A stretch of 64,000 nt of DNA, taken from the NCBI GenBank assembly GCA_032622095.1, contig CP136065.1:25121141-25185140 (forward strand), written 5' to 3'. The stretch is from Siphonodentalium dalli (lineage: Eukaryota; Mollusca; Scaphopoda; Gadilida; Siphonodentaliidae). A program made the translations under genes and the position numbers. Below are positions 10,720 through 21,799 of the stretch, piece after piece (within the stretch, counting starts at the first letter, position 1; every line of letters starts with the position of its first letter). The notes under the pieces were generated by a model that saw only the letters and a program-made list of their open reading frames with translations, was not told the DNA's origin and made no database searches.

Positions 10720-11732
10720 AATCATTGTGGCAACCACTTTTCGCTTGTTGGGGAATGGGCTGTTAGGGGAGCAGGCCAAATTAACTACAAACCCACATAT
10801 ATACATGTACATGTAGTTGATCTGATAACTTGTAGTCTTTCTATTACCAAAACAGAAGGAAGATGGATCAAAATTTTGAACATGTTGAGAAAAATTAATA
10901 TAAAATGTAGAGCATAAGACATATTGATAAAATATCTGCAAGATATATAAAATTTACTGACATTCAAGTTATTTATGCTTATTGCACAGCTCACAAATTT
11001 GCCAACTCAAGTGATTATATCAGATTCGTGCAAATTGATATAACATTTAGAAATTGAAGTTGGACAGGTAAACAAAATGTCAGTGCCTAGAGCTTTGAGT
11101 ATCATAATTCCACAGGTTATTTTAGTAAAGATCTGTGTGCTCATATCAGAACCAAGGTCAGTCAACACACAACACATGACATGATGCCTTTATCATAGTA
11201 CTTAGCTCACTTTACATGTATTTGTACAAATTCCTGCTATCACTTCCACCAGATTCCCATATGTTATGATTACAGCTGCTTACCCAGTGAAATGTAAGAA
11301 TTTCAATCCTAGTTAATCAGATAACTGCATATTTACCTTCATCACTTTCAACATTATCGTATTACGATCACATGTGTGATCATAACTATCATAAACATTG
11401 ACATTTGGTAAAGTTAAAGAAAAAACGTACTACTTCATAAATACCTTTCCAGCATAAATGTTCGGTTCTGGTTTCACTTCTGCCAGATATGCACTAGAGG
11501 TCGCCCATCATGTAAGAACAGTTTCTGGTTCATCAAGGTTAATGTTTACCTGATTAGGAGTAATTTTAGAGCCAGATGCAATGTACTGTTTAGCTGAAAC
11601 AGGATGCCAGAGGGAGGTTATTAGATGAGGCGATTCAAAACTGCGACACTCTATTAAATTTGTTTTCATTATTGCCTAATTTTGTATGAAGAGATAAGAC
11701 AAGGATATCATTCTTTTGAGAGAAATTTCCTG
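10720..11732. other. Intronic DNA without recognised feature
   Basis: AT-rich, unique-looking. Minus-strand open frames here have no domain signature and run out of the C3 repeat. Confidence 0.3.
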
Positions 11733-12008
11733 AACTTGCAGAAACCATGGTACCTTTGAACTTATAAGATACCTTGGGTCGAGGCGTAACATGCAGAAGC
11801 CAATGTACCCTTGAATTTATAAGATACCTTGGGTCTATGGCGTAACATGCAGAAAACAATGTACCCTTGAACTTACAAGATACCTTGGGGCTATGGCACA
11901 ACATGCAGGAACCATTGTACCCTTGAATTTATAAAGATACCTTGGGGTTATGGCGCAACATGAAGGAACCAATACCCTTGAACTTATAAAATATCTTGGG
12001 TTTATGGT
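11733..12008. repeat. Minisatellite, 55-56-bp unit, 5 copies
   Basis: Units contain TTGAACTTATAAGATACCTT and GGCGTAACATGCAG; unit starts fall at 11756, 11811, 11867, 11923 and 11978. Copies are diverged by scattered substitutions, so the array is older than the 64-bp array at 3.2 kb. It creates overlapping spurious minus-strand ORFs. Confidence 0.85.
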
Positions 12009-12080
12009 GTCTTTCATCTGCTTATAAGTAACTCAGTCTAGGGCTATGTTGTCAACTTATTATCTGAACATCGCTACAAA

Positions 12081-12127
12081 CAAGCCTGGATTTAGTGTTT
12101 CTGACATTTGCAGAATGAGGTCCCTGT
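12081..12127. mobile_element. Family E fragment E2 (left end only)
   Basis: Begins CAAGCCTGGATTTAGTG and runs through CTGACATTTGCAGAATGAGG, then stops; the hairpin and right end are absent. Confidence 0.6.
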
Positions 12128-12192
12128 ATTAATATCTTCATGGTCTTCTCACATTTCTTGAATTTTTAGCATTTCCAATTCTTCATATGATA

Positions 12193-12405
12193 CAGTAATG
12201 CTCTAAATAATCGACTCCTTAACCACAGCAGAATTATGGGTAACTTTTCAGGATTTAGTCGGAAATATGGCTTGTTGCCATTCATCGGAAAGCTCTCGGC
12301 GAGAGCTTTCCGGTAAATGGCAACAAGCCATATTTCCAACTAAATCCTGAAAAGTTACCCATAATTCTGATGTGGTTAAGGAGTCGATTATTTCGAGCAT
12401 TACTC
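12193..12405. mobile_element. Family A element A4, full length
   Basis: A palindrome of about 213 bp with both arms and the centre CTCTCGGCGAGAG. The right terminus has mutated (CATTACTC instead of CATTACTG). TA on the left. Confidence 0.8.
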
Positions 12406-12429
12406 TAAATGAAGTGATATTGGAAGGGA

Positions 12430-13093
12430 GAATTTTAGGATACTTTACCACTTAGTCACTAAAAGTTATGTTTGAAGAAAAATTGGTGTTGTAACCCAGG
12501 TATGGAAGTCTTTGAATCATGAGTCTACAACGTCTCTTTAAATTCTTAATCACAATTTTCTACCTTGAAGACTTTATCATAAATATGAAATTTCTCTTTA
12601 ATAATACTTCATATAACTTTAAAAGAATATTTCGGAAACTATTCCTTTTAGATTGTAGTACAGTTCAATTTTTAACTTTGGCATGCCTTTGATGAGTGTT
12701 CTTACATCATAACAGACCCTTGAGATAGATCGTAGTGGTATCTGATGTCGAAATCCTTGTATATTTGTCAGTGCAAGTGTATTTCTCATCCAGTACTTCC
12801 ATTTGTTTACCCACCCGTACTAATTATAAGAATTTTAGACTTTGATACTTCAATCGTCTGGGAAAACCTCAAAACATTTTCATACCAGAGACCACCTAAT
12901 GATAACTAAATGAGATTCGACAGGAATCCACCTGCCATCTGAAGTATGATTCTCCTATAAATCATATAAGACACAGCTACCTGAATCAGTTTATCTAATG
13001 GTTTTAACTCCTGTAAAATGTGAAATATGCATTTCTTATATCCAGGAAATAACAACTTTTAAAAGTTTAGGAGATAATTTCCTGTGTTGTGCA
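12430..13093. other. Intronic DNA without recognised feature
   Basis: AT-rich single-copy-looking sequence. No exon with splice sites and phase was found. Confidence 0.3.
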
Positions 13094-13830
13094 GGGCTAT
13101 ACGATTTGATGTGTAGCATACATGTAGCTAGGGCTATATGATTTGATGTGTAGCATACATGTAGCTAGGGGCTATATGATTTGATGTGTAGCATACATGT
13201 AGCTAGGGCTATATGATTTGATGTTTAGCATACATGTAGCTAGGGCTATATGATTTGATGTGTAGCATACATGTAGCTAGGGCTAAATGATTTGATGTGT
13301 TAGGGCCTGATTTGATGTGTAGTGAAGGGCTATATGATTTAATGTGTAGCATACATGTAGCTAGGGCTAAATGATTTGATGTGTTAGGGCTATATGATTT
13401 GATGTGTAGTGAAGGGCTATATGATTTGATGTGTAGCATACATGTAGCTAGGGCTAAATGATTTGATGTGTTAGGGCTATATGATTTGATGTGTAGTGAA
13501 GGGCTATATGATTTGATGTGTAGTGTAGGGTTACTAGTAATTGATTTGATGTGGTGGGGCTATACGATTTGATGTGTAGCGTAGCTAGGGCTATATGATT
13601 TGATGTGGTAGGGCTATATGATTTGATGTGTAGTGAAGGGCTATACGATTTGATGTGTATGGTTAAATGATTTGATGTGGTGGGGCTATAGGATTTGATG
13701 TGGTGGGGCTATATGATTTGATGTGGTAGGGCTATATGATTTGATGTGTAGCATAGGGCTATACGATTTGATGTGTAGTGAAGGGCTATACGATTTCATG
13801 TGTAGTGAAGGGCTCTACGATTTAATGCAT
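13094..13830. repeat. Complex minisatellite of GATTTGATGTG units, about 730 bp
   Basis: The core GGGCTATATGATTTGATGTG recurs more than 20 times with variable tails: TAGCATACATGTAGCTA, TAGTGAA, GTAG or none. Long and short units are interleaved in blocks, for example 13276-13345 resembles 13366-13420. The minus strand gives an open LHIKSYSP repeat that is an array artefact. Confidence 0.92.
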
Positions 13831-14091
13831 AGACTGTGTTTGATTTTAATAAAGGCCTTCGAAGTGGTTAATGCAAAATAACATAAAAGTCTTCAACACA
13901 ACTATCATCAACAAGTACATGAAAAAATAGATTTTTTTCATTAATAATAACTCTCCAGTAAAGAGATTATTCATGTCAAAACCATTGTTATCTAAACATT
14001 ACTGTTAGAGTGGAATTACAAAGTCAAATTAGTCCAATAAGATACAAAAATTTAATAAAAACTTTGACGGGAAACATTGGGAAAGGTCAAA

Positions 14092-14452
14092 GCTATGCGG
14101 GATAGTGTCAGCAAATTCGCCATCTGGAAACCTCATTCTGCATTGGCCTCAACATCCGTGGGAGACCTAGGATCAGATTGAAGTTCCCCAGTTGAAGTTG
14201 GTGATGTTCACTCATTAGTCACCTCGATTATGCATTTTATCTTCTGCAAATTAGTGGATATAGAAACTTCCCAGAAGGGGAAAAAGTAACTAAAACAATG
14301 TTAATTTGAGACTATAGATAGATGAGGCCTAAGCAGAATGAGGTCCCCAGAGGGTGAATTTGGTGGTGCTAGCCCACTGTGGGATGGCATCACTAAATTC
14401 ACCATCTGGGGACCTCATTCTGCAAATGACAGACGCACTATTTGCAGGCTTG
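14092..14452. mobile_element. Family E element E3, long form, left-truncated
   Basis: Left hairpin half (GCGGGATAGTGTCAGCAAAT), the E internal segment with CTCATTAGTCACCTCGATTA, a second hairpin CAGAGGGTGAATTTGGTG, and terminus TTTGCAGGCTTG. No matching duplication because the left end is missing. Confidence 0.7.
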
Positions 14453-15144
14453 GACACTCAATGTTGAAATAAAGCCATCTCTGTGCATCCTTAATCTAGC
14501 ATATTTACTGCAATCATTTCTCAAACACACTTGAGTCTGTTTGGAAACATTCTTCAGAGACTTAACAGACAGCATCGAGCTGGGGATTCTTGTCGGAGAT
14601 TACGATAAACAGTTTCCATGCCCCGGTAAACAATACTGGTAGGGTTGTAATGTCGGTAGATGTTCATTTGCAGACATAGTTATACACAATGTTGATTGGA
14701 AACACTCGCCGAATAAATACTCGGATCAGACCAATGGTCTATATCAATACACAATACGAGAATAAAGGGAAAGCCAAAACCCCTCACTGGAAGTATAAAG
14801 AAAAAATATGATGTGTTGACCTAAAAGCCCAATTACCTATATAAGTATTCAGTATGAGAACAAAGAGGAAAATGGAAATCCGTCCTAAAAAAAAAAATAG
14901 GAAGACTATTGCATATCAACCTAAAATCCCATTCAACACCAAGTTTAATACTAGGATTACAGAATGTCAGGGGAATGATACCCAGCATGGCTTCGGTTCT
15001 CCTGCACTGTCTTATAAAGTTCAGTCTACACAAACTTAATTTAGATTTATTGCTTCACATATCGGCTATTGATATTTAATGTGCAAAACTCTTGCATAAA
15101 CTTCGATATGAACTCATTCAGGATAGTGCCTTATTAACAGAAAT
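14453..15144. other. Intronic DNA without recognised feature
   Basis: Nothing recognisable; an A-run at 14887-14897 and short open frames on both strands at 14833-15039 without domain features. Confidence 0.3.
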
Positions 15145-15398
15145 CAAGCCTTAAAATAGGGTGTCTGTCATTTGCAGAATGAGGTTCCCAGAGGATGAAT
15201 TTAGTGATGCTACCCCGCATAGCGGGCTAGCATCACCAAATTCACCCTCTGGGAACCTCATTCTGCTGAGGTGTAAGCGGAATGAGGTCCCCAGAGGGTG
15301 AATTTGGTGATGCTAGCCCGATATGCGGGGTAGCATTACTAAATTCACCCTCTGGGGACCTCATTCTGCAAATGACAGGCACACTATTTCAAGGCTTG
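15145..15398. mobile_element. Family E element E4, two-hairpin form (254 bp)
   Basis: CAAGCCTTAAAATAGGG at the left, AAGGCTTG at the right, two hairpins with CCCGCATAGCGGG-like loops joined by CTGAGGTGTAAGCGG. Flanking 8-mers (ACAGAAAT / AACATCAT) do not match. Confidence 0.8.
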
Positions 15399-15679
15399 AA
15401 CATCATCATCTTATGTAACAGGAAGCCTCCTGTATAAATCAAGAACTTTAATCTTAGGTTTAAGCTTGAAATTAGTCCTTTACTCAAGTTGACACATTTA
15501 TGTTCTGTTCTGCTATAACCGAGCTGAGTTATCCATGATTATCATAGGCATTGGAATGAGTACCAAGTTTGTTATACTGTTGTCCTGTCATAAAACTAAA
15601 GGGCTTGTTAAATGAGCCAGGAAAAGAGGATTTGGTGGGACAACTGGGTGGCTCTGTTACATAAGCCAGGACAAAACTA
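15399..15679. other. Intronic DNA without recognised feature
   Basis: Short unique stretch; no gene or repeat family seen. Confidence 0.3.
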
Positions 15680-15804
15680 CAGTAATGCTCTAAATAATCG
15701 ATGAGAGCTTTCCGATGAATGACAAGTCATATTTCCGACTAAATCCTGAAAAGTTACCCATAATTCTGCTGTGGTTAAGGAGTCCATTATTTAGAGCATT
15801 ACTG
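15680..15804. mobile_element. Family A element A5, left arm deleted
   Basis: The terminus CAGTAATGCTCTAAATAATC jumps directly to the central GAGAGCTTTCCGATGAATG, followed by a complete right arm ending GAGCATTACTG. Flanked by TA. Confidence 0.8.
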
Positions 15805-15953
15805 TAGCTGTCAGTCTATCTGTCAATCACCGTGTAATGACGCCATGGGCAGTCACGCACATGATGCAAACATTCTATTGGCTCACATGTCAGGTAACAT
15901 GGAATCATGTCACGTTCTAGATTTTCATCCCAGCTAGCTGTAATGACTGGCTG

Positions 15954-16130
15954 TTATAATTTACCAATTGACTTGGCTCAAGTACATGTAACAGTACAGT
16001 GAGAGAGCACATGAGACCAAGTAGTCCCGGGCACTGTTATAATTTACCAATTGACCTGGCTCATGTACATGTAACAGTACAGTGAGAGAGCACATGAGAC
16101 CAAGTAGTCCCGGGCAAACCAAGTAGTCCC
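15954..16130. repeat. Tandem duplication, 83-bp unit, about 2 copies
   Basis: TTATAATTTACCAATTGAC starts at 15954 and again at 16037; both run to ACCAAGTAGTCCCGGGCA. A third partial copy, ACCAAGTAGTCCCGG, follows at 16120. Confidence 0.85.
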
Positions 16131-16168
16131 GGCTAGCCGAGTTCTCCTGTAACAAGCCCATAAGTTTT

Positions 16169-16252
16169 CATCTGTGGCCCCGTGACATTGGTTGAGCATC
16201 TGTGGCCCTGTGACATTGGTTGAGCATCTGTGGCCCCGTGACATTGGTTGAG
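16169..16252. repeat. Minisatellite, 28-bp unit, 3 copies
   Basis: CATCTGTGGCCCCGTGACAT plus TGGTTGAG is repeated at 16169, 16197 and 16225, with one substitution in the middle copy. Confidence 0.92.
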
Positions 16253-17496
16253 ATGATGGCGAAGGTGGAGTTCTGTTCTGTATTTCTCCGATAGTGCCCT
16301 TTTCTTGAAATGATACAGGTTTTTTTCTAAATTCTAATACAAATGTAGCACGATATTTCCGAAGATCATAGAATTTTAATTGTTGGCAAAATTCTCTCAA
16401 AATCACCTTATAACCTTGCTTGAATGAGAGATAGCTTTTCCATGATGTAATATTATTTAATTAGCTCAATTAATATTACATAATTGCTGTGACCGTTATT
16501 CACTGGATCAACACACAGGCTTTTCTATGAGCTTGACTACATCTTATTGTTGAATGTTATTATTTATTTTGTTAAATTTATAGCTTTCTTTTTGTTTTTA
16601 TGCTGTAACTGGACTGAGATTATTTTCCTTTGGCACAACTATTATATAATTTCTGCATCAAGTTTTTCTCAAGTCTAAGTTAAAAGTTAGTGTTGCTTGC
16701 AGATCAATCACACTATAGTATCTGTCAGATGTTAATATGGAAAATAAACATCTGACACTTTAGATAATTTTATAAACATAATGGAATGTGTTGTAAGTCT
16801 GTCTCCCACTCCCAGTGTGATTCCCCCCCAAATGATTTATATCCCCATACTCTATATCCTACTGTAAAATCTCAACTGTCAAAATTTGAAAAATTGTTGT
16901 TACCCAGTTTGAATTGGTGTTTGTAGAGTTTCTTTCCTTAGTTTGTATGACCTCAGGATTATGTTCTGTTTCTCTTCAACATGAGCACTTCGAAATGCAT
17001 TTGGCAGCAGAAAGATTTTATTTAAATTTAATAGATTATGTTCCCATGAACTGTAATGACTGGCACCAGAATGTCCTGATTTCATGCTCAAGATGATTGC
17101 GCTTATCAAATAAAGGGAGATAAGCAGTTTATAGTGGCACTAAGGGAGATAACCACTTGTCATGTCATTGAACAGGAATTTAGTGGTCTTCCATCTGGCA
17201 GCTGACTGGTTTGCCCTGTTGATATCTGTATATTGCATCATTTTAGATGTTCGGATTTGAATATTTGCTAAGCTTGATTGACAATAATTTCAAACATAAT
17301 CTCTATGAAAGTCATACCAGCCATTTTATTATCAAACAAACACAGTATTAATGTAGTATCTTCTGCCAACATATGAACTAAACAGTTGGAAAAGAAATCT
17401 GAGTTTATACTAAAATATAAATACAGATGATTTATTTGAAGAAACTAGCAAACCTTCTCTGTGGATATTACTCTGTGTGCCATTTCTGAATTTAGG
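16253..17496. other. Intronic DNA without recognised gene
   Basis: AT-rich. Two GGGAGATAA motifs near 17116 and 17143, a motif I recall as frequent in molluscan genomes. Overlapping open frames on both strands at 16900-17109 show no domain. Confidence 0.35.
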
Positions 17497-17645
17497 GAGT
17501 AATATTATCTGAACATATGCCACCAAAGAATATGAATCCGTCTTGTTTCAGCTTTATGTCCATCTGTCATCTGCTTTTATTACCTGAACATCCCTCTAAT
17601 TGAATATTAGACCTATACTCCAATATAAATTAGTAACAAGTTCTA
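17497..17645. mobile_element. Family G fragment G3
   Basis: Contains ATTATCTGAACATATGCCAC, GTCATCTGCTTTTATTACCT and ACATCCCTCTAATTGAATA-type sequence shared with G copies. Both ends are lost. Confidence 0.5.
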
Positions 17646-17649
17646 CTCT

Positions 17650-18316
17650 TTGATCACATTCAGAATTTATACTCGACATTTAATTTGAACAGTGCCTTTT
17701 TCTGGAACATCCTGTAGCATGAGGACGAAGCTGTGTCTCTTGCCCTCCATAAAGCAAAAAATCAGATATATCCATTCTGATATTTAGAACTGACTTGACT
17801 GTTGTAAATATCTGAAAAATTCTTTACTAATATTTCCCAAATTTATGCTTGACCTCCAAATCTGAAACGTGCCCCTTGCATTCATATATCCCCCCCCCCC
17901 CAGCTAAAGGAATATAATAAAGATATACCGGTATATATAAATAAGGAGATTCTCTTTTTCATTGGCACTGTACTATTCATGATATATTCCAAGCATATCT
18001 TCTCCTATCCTTCAATGTCGGCCCCAATCTATAGAATGATTGTGATTCACTATAATAATATTAGGCAAAATGATTGTTTAATATGTTTGTAGGTATCAGT
18101 CGGTTTTATCCTTGTGGAACTCCTAGATTTCCAGTTTATTTGGCTGAATGAAGATAATCCAGCGAGATTATCCAATCTCTCTCTCTAATTCTCCACATTG
18201 CCTGATATCTCCTGGAATGAGTACATTCAATGATGTTCAGACAGTTATATCACACTGCAGATTTAGAGTTGTACTTTATATGACCTGTATGTACTCGGCA
18301 TCACTTTGTGGTGTGG
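17650..18316. other. Intronic DNA without recognised feature
   Basis: Includes a C-run near 17890-17901. No coding or repeat-family signal. Confidence 0.3.
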
Positions 18317-18320
18317 TTAA

Positions 18321-18713
18321 CCCTTTACCCAACAAAACGGCCAAAACCGGCCAAATAAAGCTTCAACAGTCTAAAATATCTTGGGTCTGTCTCAATAAAA
18401 CCATACAAATATGGATATCATTGGAACCGGGTCCTTGACCACATTGTGATGGTTATAGTTATGCCCTGTGCCAATGCATTCTCTTATATATGCGAGTCGA
18501 CCATAGGTCGCCTCGCATATATAAGAGAATGCATTGGCCTAAAAAAAATCTTTTTTTTAACACTTTTTACCATTTTTTCTTACATTCTTTAACAATTTTA
18601 TAATTTTTAATGTGTTAAGCCAATGCATTCTCTTATATATGTGAGGCGACCTATGGTCGACTCGCATATATAAGAGAATGCATTGGCACAGGGCCCTTCT
18701 GTTGGGTAAAGGG
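18321..18713. mobile_element. Family B element B2, full length
   Basis: TTAA at 18317-18320 and 18714-18717. Same order as B1: CCCTTTACCCAACA, the B-specific segment, two core hairpins, T-rich spacer, TGTTGGGTAAAGGG. Highly similar to B1. Confidence 0.85.
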
Positions 18714-18969
18714 TTAAGGAGCGTCAGTACACATGAACTTATCGATAATGTATACCAAGCCACCTCAGCATATGTTTAATCTTTAGGAGCTGCCTTCTAG
18801 ATAAAAAATCATATTTGGCATACTTCAACTTATCCTGTTTAAATGTCAATATGCCAGGATATGTAAAAAAAAACAAAGTGAAAGAGTGAATTGGTTTTAT
18901 AAACATTTTGTTTCATAATTAGAAGTATACTCAAATCACACAGAATTTGAAAAAAGGTTCAGTTTTGAA

Positions 18970-19120
18970 CAAGCCTTGAAATAGTGTGTCTGTCATTTGC
19001 AGAATGAGGTCCCCAGAGGGTGAATTTAGTGATGCTACCCAGCATAGCGGGTTAGCATCACCAAATTCACCCTCTGGGGACCTCATTCTGCAAATGACAG
19101 GCACGCTATTTCAAGGCTTG
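18970..19120. mobile_element. Family E element E5, one-hairpin form (151 bp) with 8-bp duplication
   Basis: CAAGCCTTGAAATAGTGTGT at the left and the complementary right end ATTTCAAGGCTTG enclose one hairpin. Exact duplication GTTTTGAA at 18962-18969 and 19121-19128. The 8-bp length fits hAT. Confidence 0.92.
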
Positions 19121-19128
19121 GTTTTGAA

Positions 19129-19739
19129 GTTGTGATAGTATGTGGTATATGTACATGTTTTGTTCCCCCTGATATATCTCTCCCAGAAAGCAACAGGAAT
19201 TTGCTGGTTTTGTTCAAAATGGCAGACTGAGAATTAAATGGCTGACAATTAAGGTAAACTTATGGTAATCACTCCACTGTTTCTAGAAAACAGTGATCAT
19301 ATGAAAGCAACTGACATACTAAAACTTTATTAAAATAACAGAAACACATAACTATGAACACAACATAAAGAGTGTTTATATTCAACTCGCATGGAACCCA
19401 ATAGCTGTTATAGTGCTTTATATATCATACATAAGTATACATATCTTACTTGCACGAAATTAACTTAATTTTTCCTGTTATGGATAGGACAACACCAATA
19501 AAATTTGGAAAATGTATAACTTATCTATAAATTTGTGTAATTCAGGTACAATATATATGGTACCCAATATACCGAAGGACGTGGGGCTTTCTTGCTTATT
19601 TTATTTCAACTTTCTGACTTATTCTGAAACTGCCTGTATAGCAGGGTGCTCTGTCTATCATTAGCTTATGTCAGCTTCAGGGGGGGGGGGCAAGAAATGG
19701 TACCTGTTGTCGTGGACTCAAGTGTCATTGGGCATCCCC
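19129..19739. other. Intronic DNA without recognised gene
   Basis: AT-rich, with a G-run at 19680-19690. Nothing else recognised. Confidence 0.3.
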
Positions 19740-19747
19740 CATTTACT

Positions 19748-19850
19748 CACAGGTCCCTGGCACAATAGACCCCAACTACGCAAAGACAGATATATAAGAC
19801 TTATATATATGTCTTTGGGTGGTTGGTGTCTATTGTGCCAGGGACCTGTG
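19748..19850. mobile_element. 103-bp hairpin transposon with 8-bp duplication
   Basis: Ends CACAGGTCCCTGGCACAATA and its complement; arms pair to an AT-rich centre with AAAGACAGATATATAAGAC. Flanked by exact CATTTACT (19740-19747, 19851-19858). The 8-bp duplication and CA ends suggest a tiny hAT-type MITE, unlike any other family here. Confidence 0.85.
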
Positions 19851-20043
19851 CATTTACTCACATAATGTTGTCATACAAAGATACTAAATCGGGTTATCTT
19901 CCCTGTGCATGGATCACAAATCCGCACCCAATGGGGATTTGAATCAGTTTCGCCATTGTGACACCTTTTGTTGGCCAAATGTGCCATGCAGCTATCGGGC
20001 TCCTGAAATATCTAGTATCATGATATAATGAACTGATAGAATA

Positions 20044-20215
20044 GTACATTTTGGTTAATATCCATAATGATAGCATTAGCTTAGCATAACCAAGTGCATA
20101 TTCTGTCACAATGTGCTGACTTCTTATCAAAGAGATTCATGGGTAATATAGAGAAACATCACCATATATCTATAATAAAACAGATGAATCTATAGTGCAA
20201 ATCGCAAAGGTCAGA
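20044..20215 (+). repeat. Direct repeat copy 1
   Basis: Shares ATTTTGGTTAATA, TGTGCTGACTTCT, ATCAAAGAGATT and AACATCACCATATA with 20390-20534, and its tail (AACAGATGAATCTA, GTGCAAATCGC) with 21018-21047. Confidence 0.6.
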
Positions 20216-20389
20216 CATGTCTTATGCGTTTAAGCATGTATGGCTCATATAGCTGTATTACTAGTAGACATCTTTGTTTGACGTGGGGACTGTGGATGAT
20301 TCGTTGTGCATGCAACCAATCATACTATTATCCCGGTACCCAATCTGTAATAACTCAACTGGTATCTTGATATACAATGTATATCATCA

Positions 20390-20534
20390 AGTTGTATATT
20401 TTGGTTAATAGTCATACTGTTAGCGTTAGTTATTCAGCACATTCAGGCGCATATTCCATAAAAAATGTGCTGACTTCTGATCAAAGAGATTTATGTGTAT
20501 TATATAAAGCAAACATCACCATATACCTATATAT
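20390..20534 (+). repeat. Direct repeat copy 2, left part; continues at 21012
   Basis: Same order of motifs as copy 1 up to CACCATATACCTATA. The tail (AACAGATGGATCTA, GTGCAAAGCGC) resumes at about 21012, so roughly 480 bp was inserted. Confidence 0.55.
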
Positions 20535-20880
20535 TTACACACTAAGTGTTGTCATCACTAAATCCAGCATTCTGATTGGTCGGCGCCCACGTGGCTAGTT
20601 GCAGTTATTTCTAGGTGAATGCGTAACGCCTCATAACACCAAGCTAATAACACCATCGATACGTCATTAGGTTTGGAAAGACGAACGCGTAATGTTTTGG
20701 GCGCATTTGGACTCGCGCAGGATTGACTTAATACATCATCGGGTTTCAACATGAAGAGAAATTGTTCCTATTAACTTTTGCCAAGGGTGCTATTGGGTAT
20801 TTTGGGCTGATCTTGTCACGATACACTTGTCGATTTAAATATATTTACAAAAGTGGCTTTTTCGCTAAATTTATATAAAT

Positions 20881-21011
20881 ATAAGGATTAACTGTCATGT
20901 GGACTATTTTTATGGAGATGTAACGGTGAGGTAAGTGGACATAACTTGTATGTCCACTTACCTCACCGTTACATCTCCATAAAAACAGTCCACATGACAG
21001 TTAATCCTTAT
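20881..21011. repeat. Near-perfect long hairpin, about 60-bp arms
   Basis: AAGGATTAACTGTCATGTGG and the rest of the arm pair with GTCCACATGACAGTTAATCC, with one mismatch (CTATTTTT versus AAAAACAG) and a short AACTTGT centre. It lies at the right edge of the insertion that splits the direct repeat and may be the end of that inserted element. Confidence 0.85.
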
Positions 21012-21082
21012 ATATCATATAACAGATGGATCTAAAAGTGCAAAGCGCGGTTTCCAAAAACAATATATTCACTGGTCAGATA

Positions 21083-21295
21083 CAGTAATGCCCTAAGTAA
21101 TTGACCACTTAACCACAGCATAATTATGGGTAATTTTTCAGGATTTAGTCGGAAATATGGCTTGTTGCCATTCATCGGAAAGCTCTCACTGAGAGCTTTC
21201 CGATGAATGGCAACAAGCCATATTTCCGACTAAATCCTGAAAAATTACCAATAATTCTGCTGTGGTTAAGGAGTCGATTATTTAAGGTATTACTG
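21083..21295. mobile_element. Family A element A6, full length
   Basis: Palindrome of 213 bp, TA on both sides; centre CTCTCACTGAGAG. The termini have diverged from each other (CCCTAAGTAATTGACC versus TTTAAGGTATTACTG). Confidence 0.85.
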
Positions 21296-21366
21296 TATAT
21301 GAGAGAGAAATCACTTCTCCCTAGGACTAAAATAAGGAGAAGTGGCACAATTTATGGAGAAGATAT

Positions 21367-21799
21367 CTCCCAAGTCGCCCTCTAGGCTGGTCCCTGTCTC
21401 CCAAGTTGCCTTCTAGGCTAGTCCCTGTCTCCCAAGTCGCCCTCTAGGCTAGTCCCTGTCTCCCAAGTCGCCCTCTAGGCTAGTCCCTGTCTCCCAAGTC
21501 ACCCTCTAGGCTGGTCCCTGTCTCCCAAGTTGCCTTCTAGGCTAGTCCCTGTCTCCCAAGTCACCCTCTAGGCTGGTCCCTGTCTCCCAAGTTGCCTTCT
21601 AGGCTAGTCCCTGTCTCCCAAGTCACCCTCTAGGCTGGTCCCTGTCTCCCAAGTTGCCTTCTAGGCTAGTCCCTGTCTCCCAAGTCACCCTCTAGGCTGG
21701 TCCCTGTCTCCCAAGTTGCCTTCTAGGCTAGTCCCTGTCTCCCAAGTCGCCCTCTAGGCTGGTCCCTGTCTCCCAAGTTGCCTTCTAGGCTAGTCCCTG
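21367..21799. repeat. Minisatellite, 31-bp unit, 14 copies with two-unit alternation
   Basis: Unit CTCCCAAGTCGCCCTCTAGG followed by CTRGTCCCTGT. Through the array units of type AAGTCRCC...CTGG alternate with AAGTTGCCTT...CTAG, giving a 62-bp higher-order unit. Copies within each type are almost identical. Confidence 0.95.

Noticed and set aside
10469-10941. Minus-strand frames reading ESRIYRRIHW / YICESPIW-type peptides
   Set aside because: The same peptides appear at many loci and derive from the shared core hairpin (ATATAAGAGAATGC); they are translations of a MITE.
13209-13439. Minus-strand LHIKSYSP repeat protein
   Set aside because: A product of the GATTTGATGTG minisatellite; the frame breaks wherever unit length changes.
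21367-21799. CRISPR-like array
   Set aside because: Units are directly adjacent with no unique spacers, and the context is eukaryotic.
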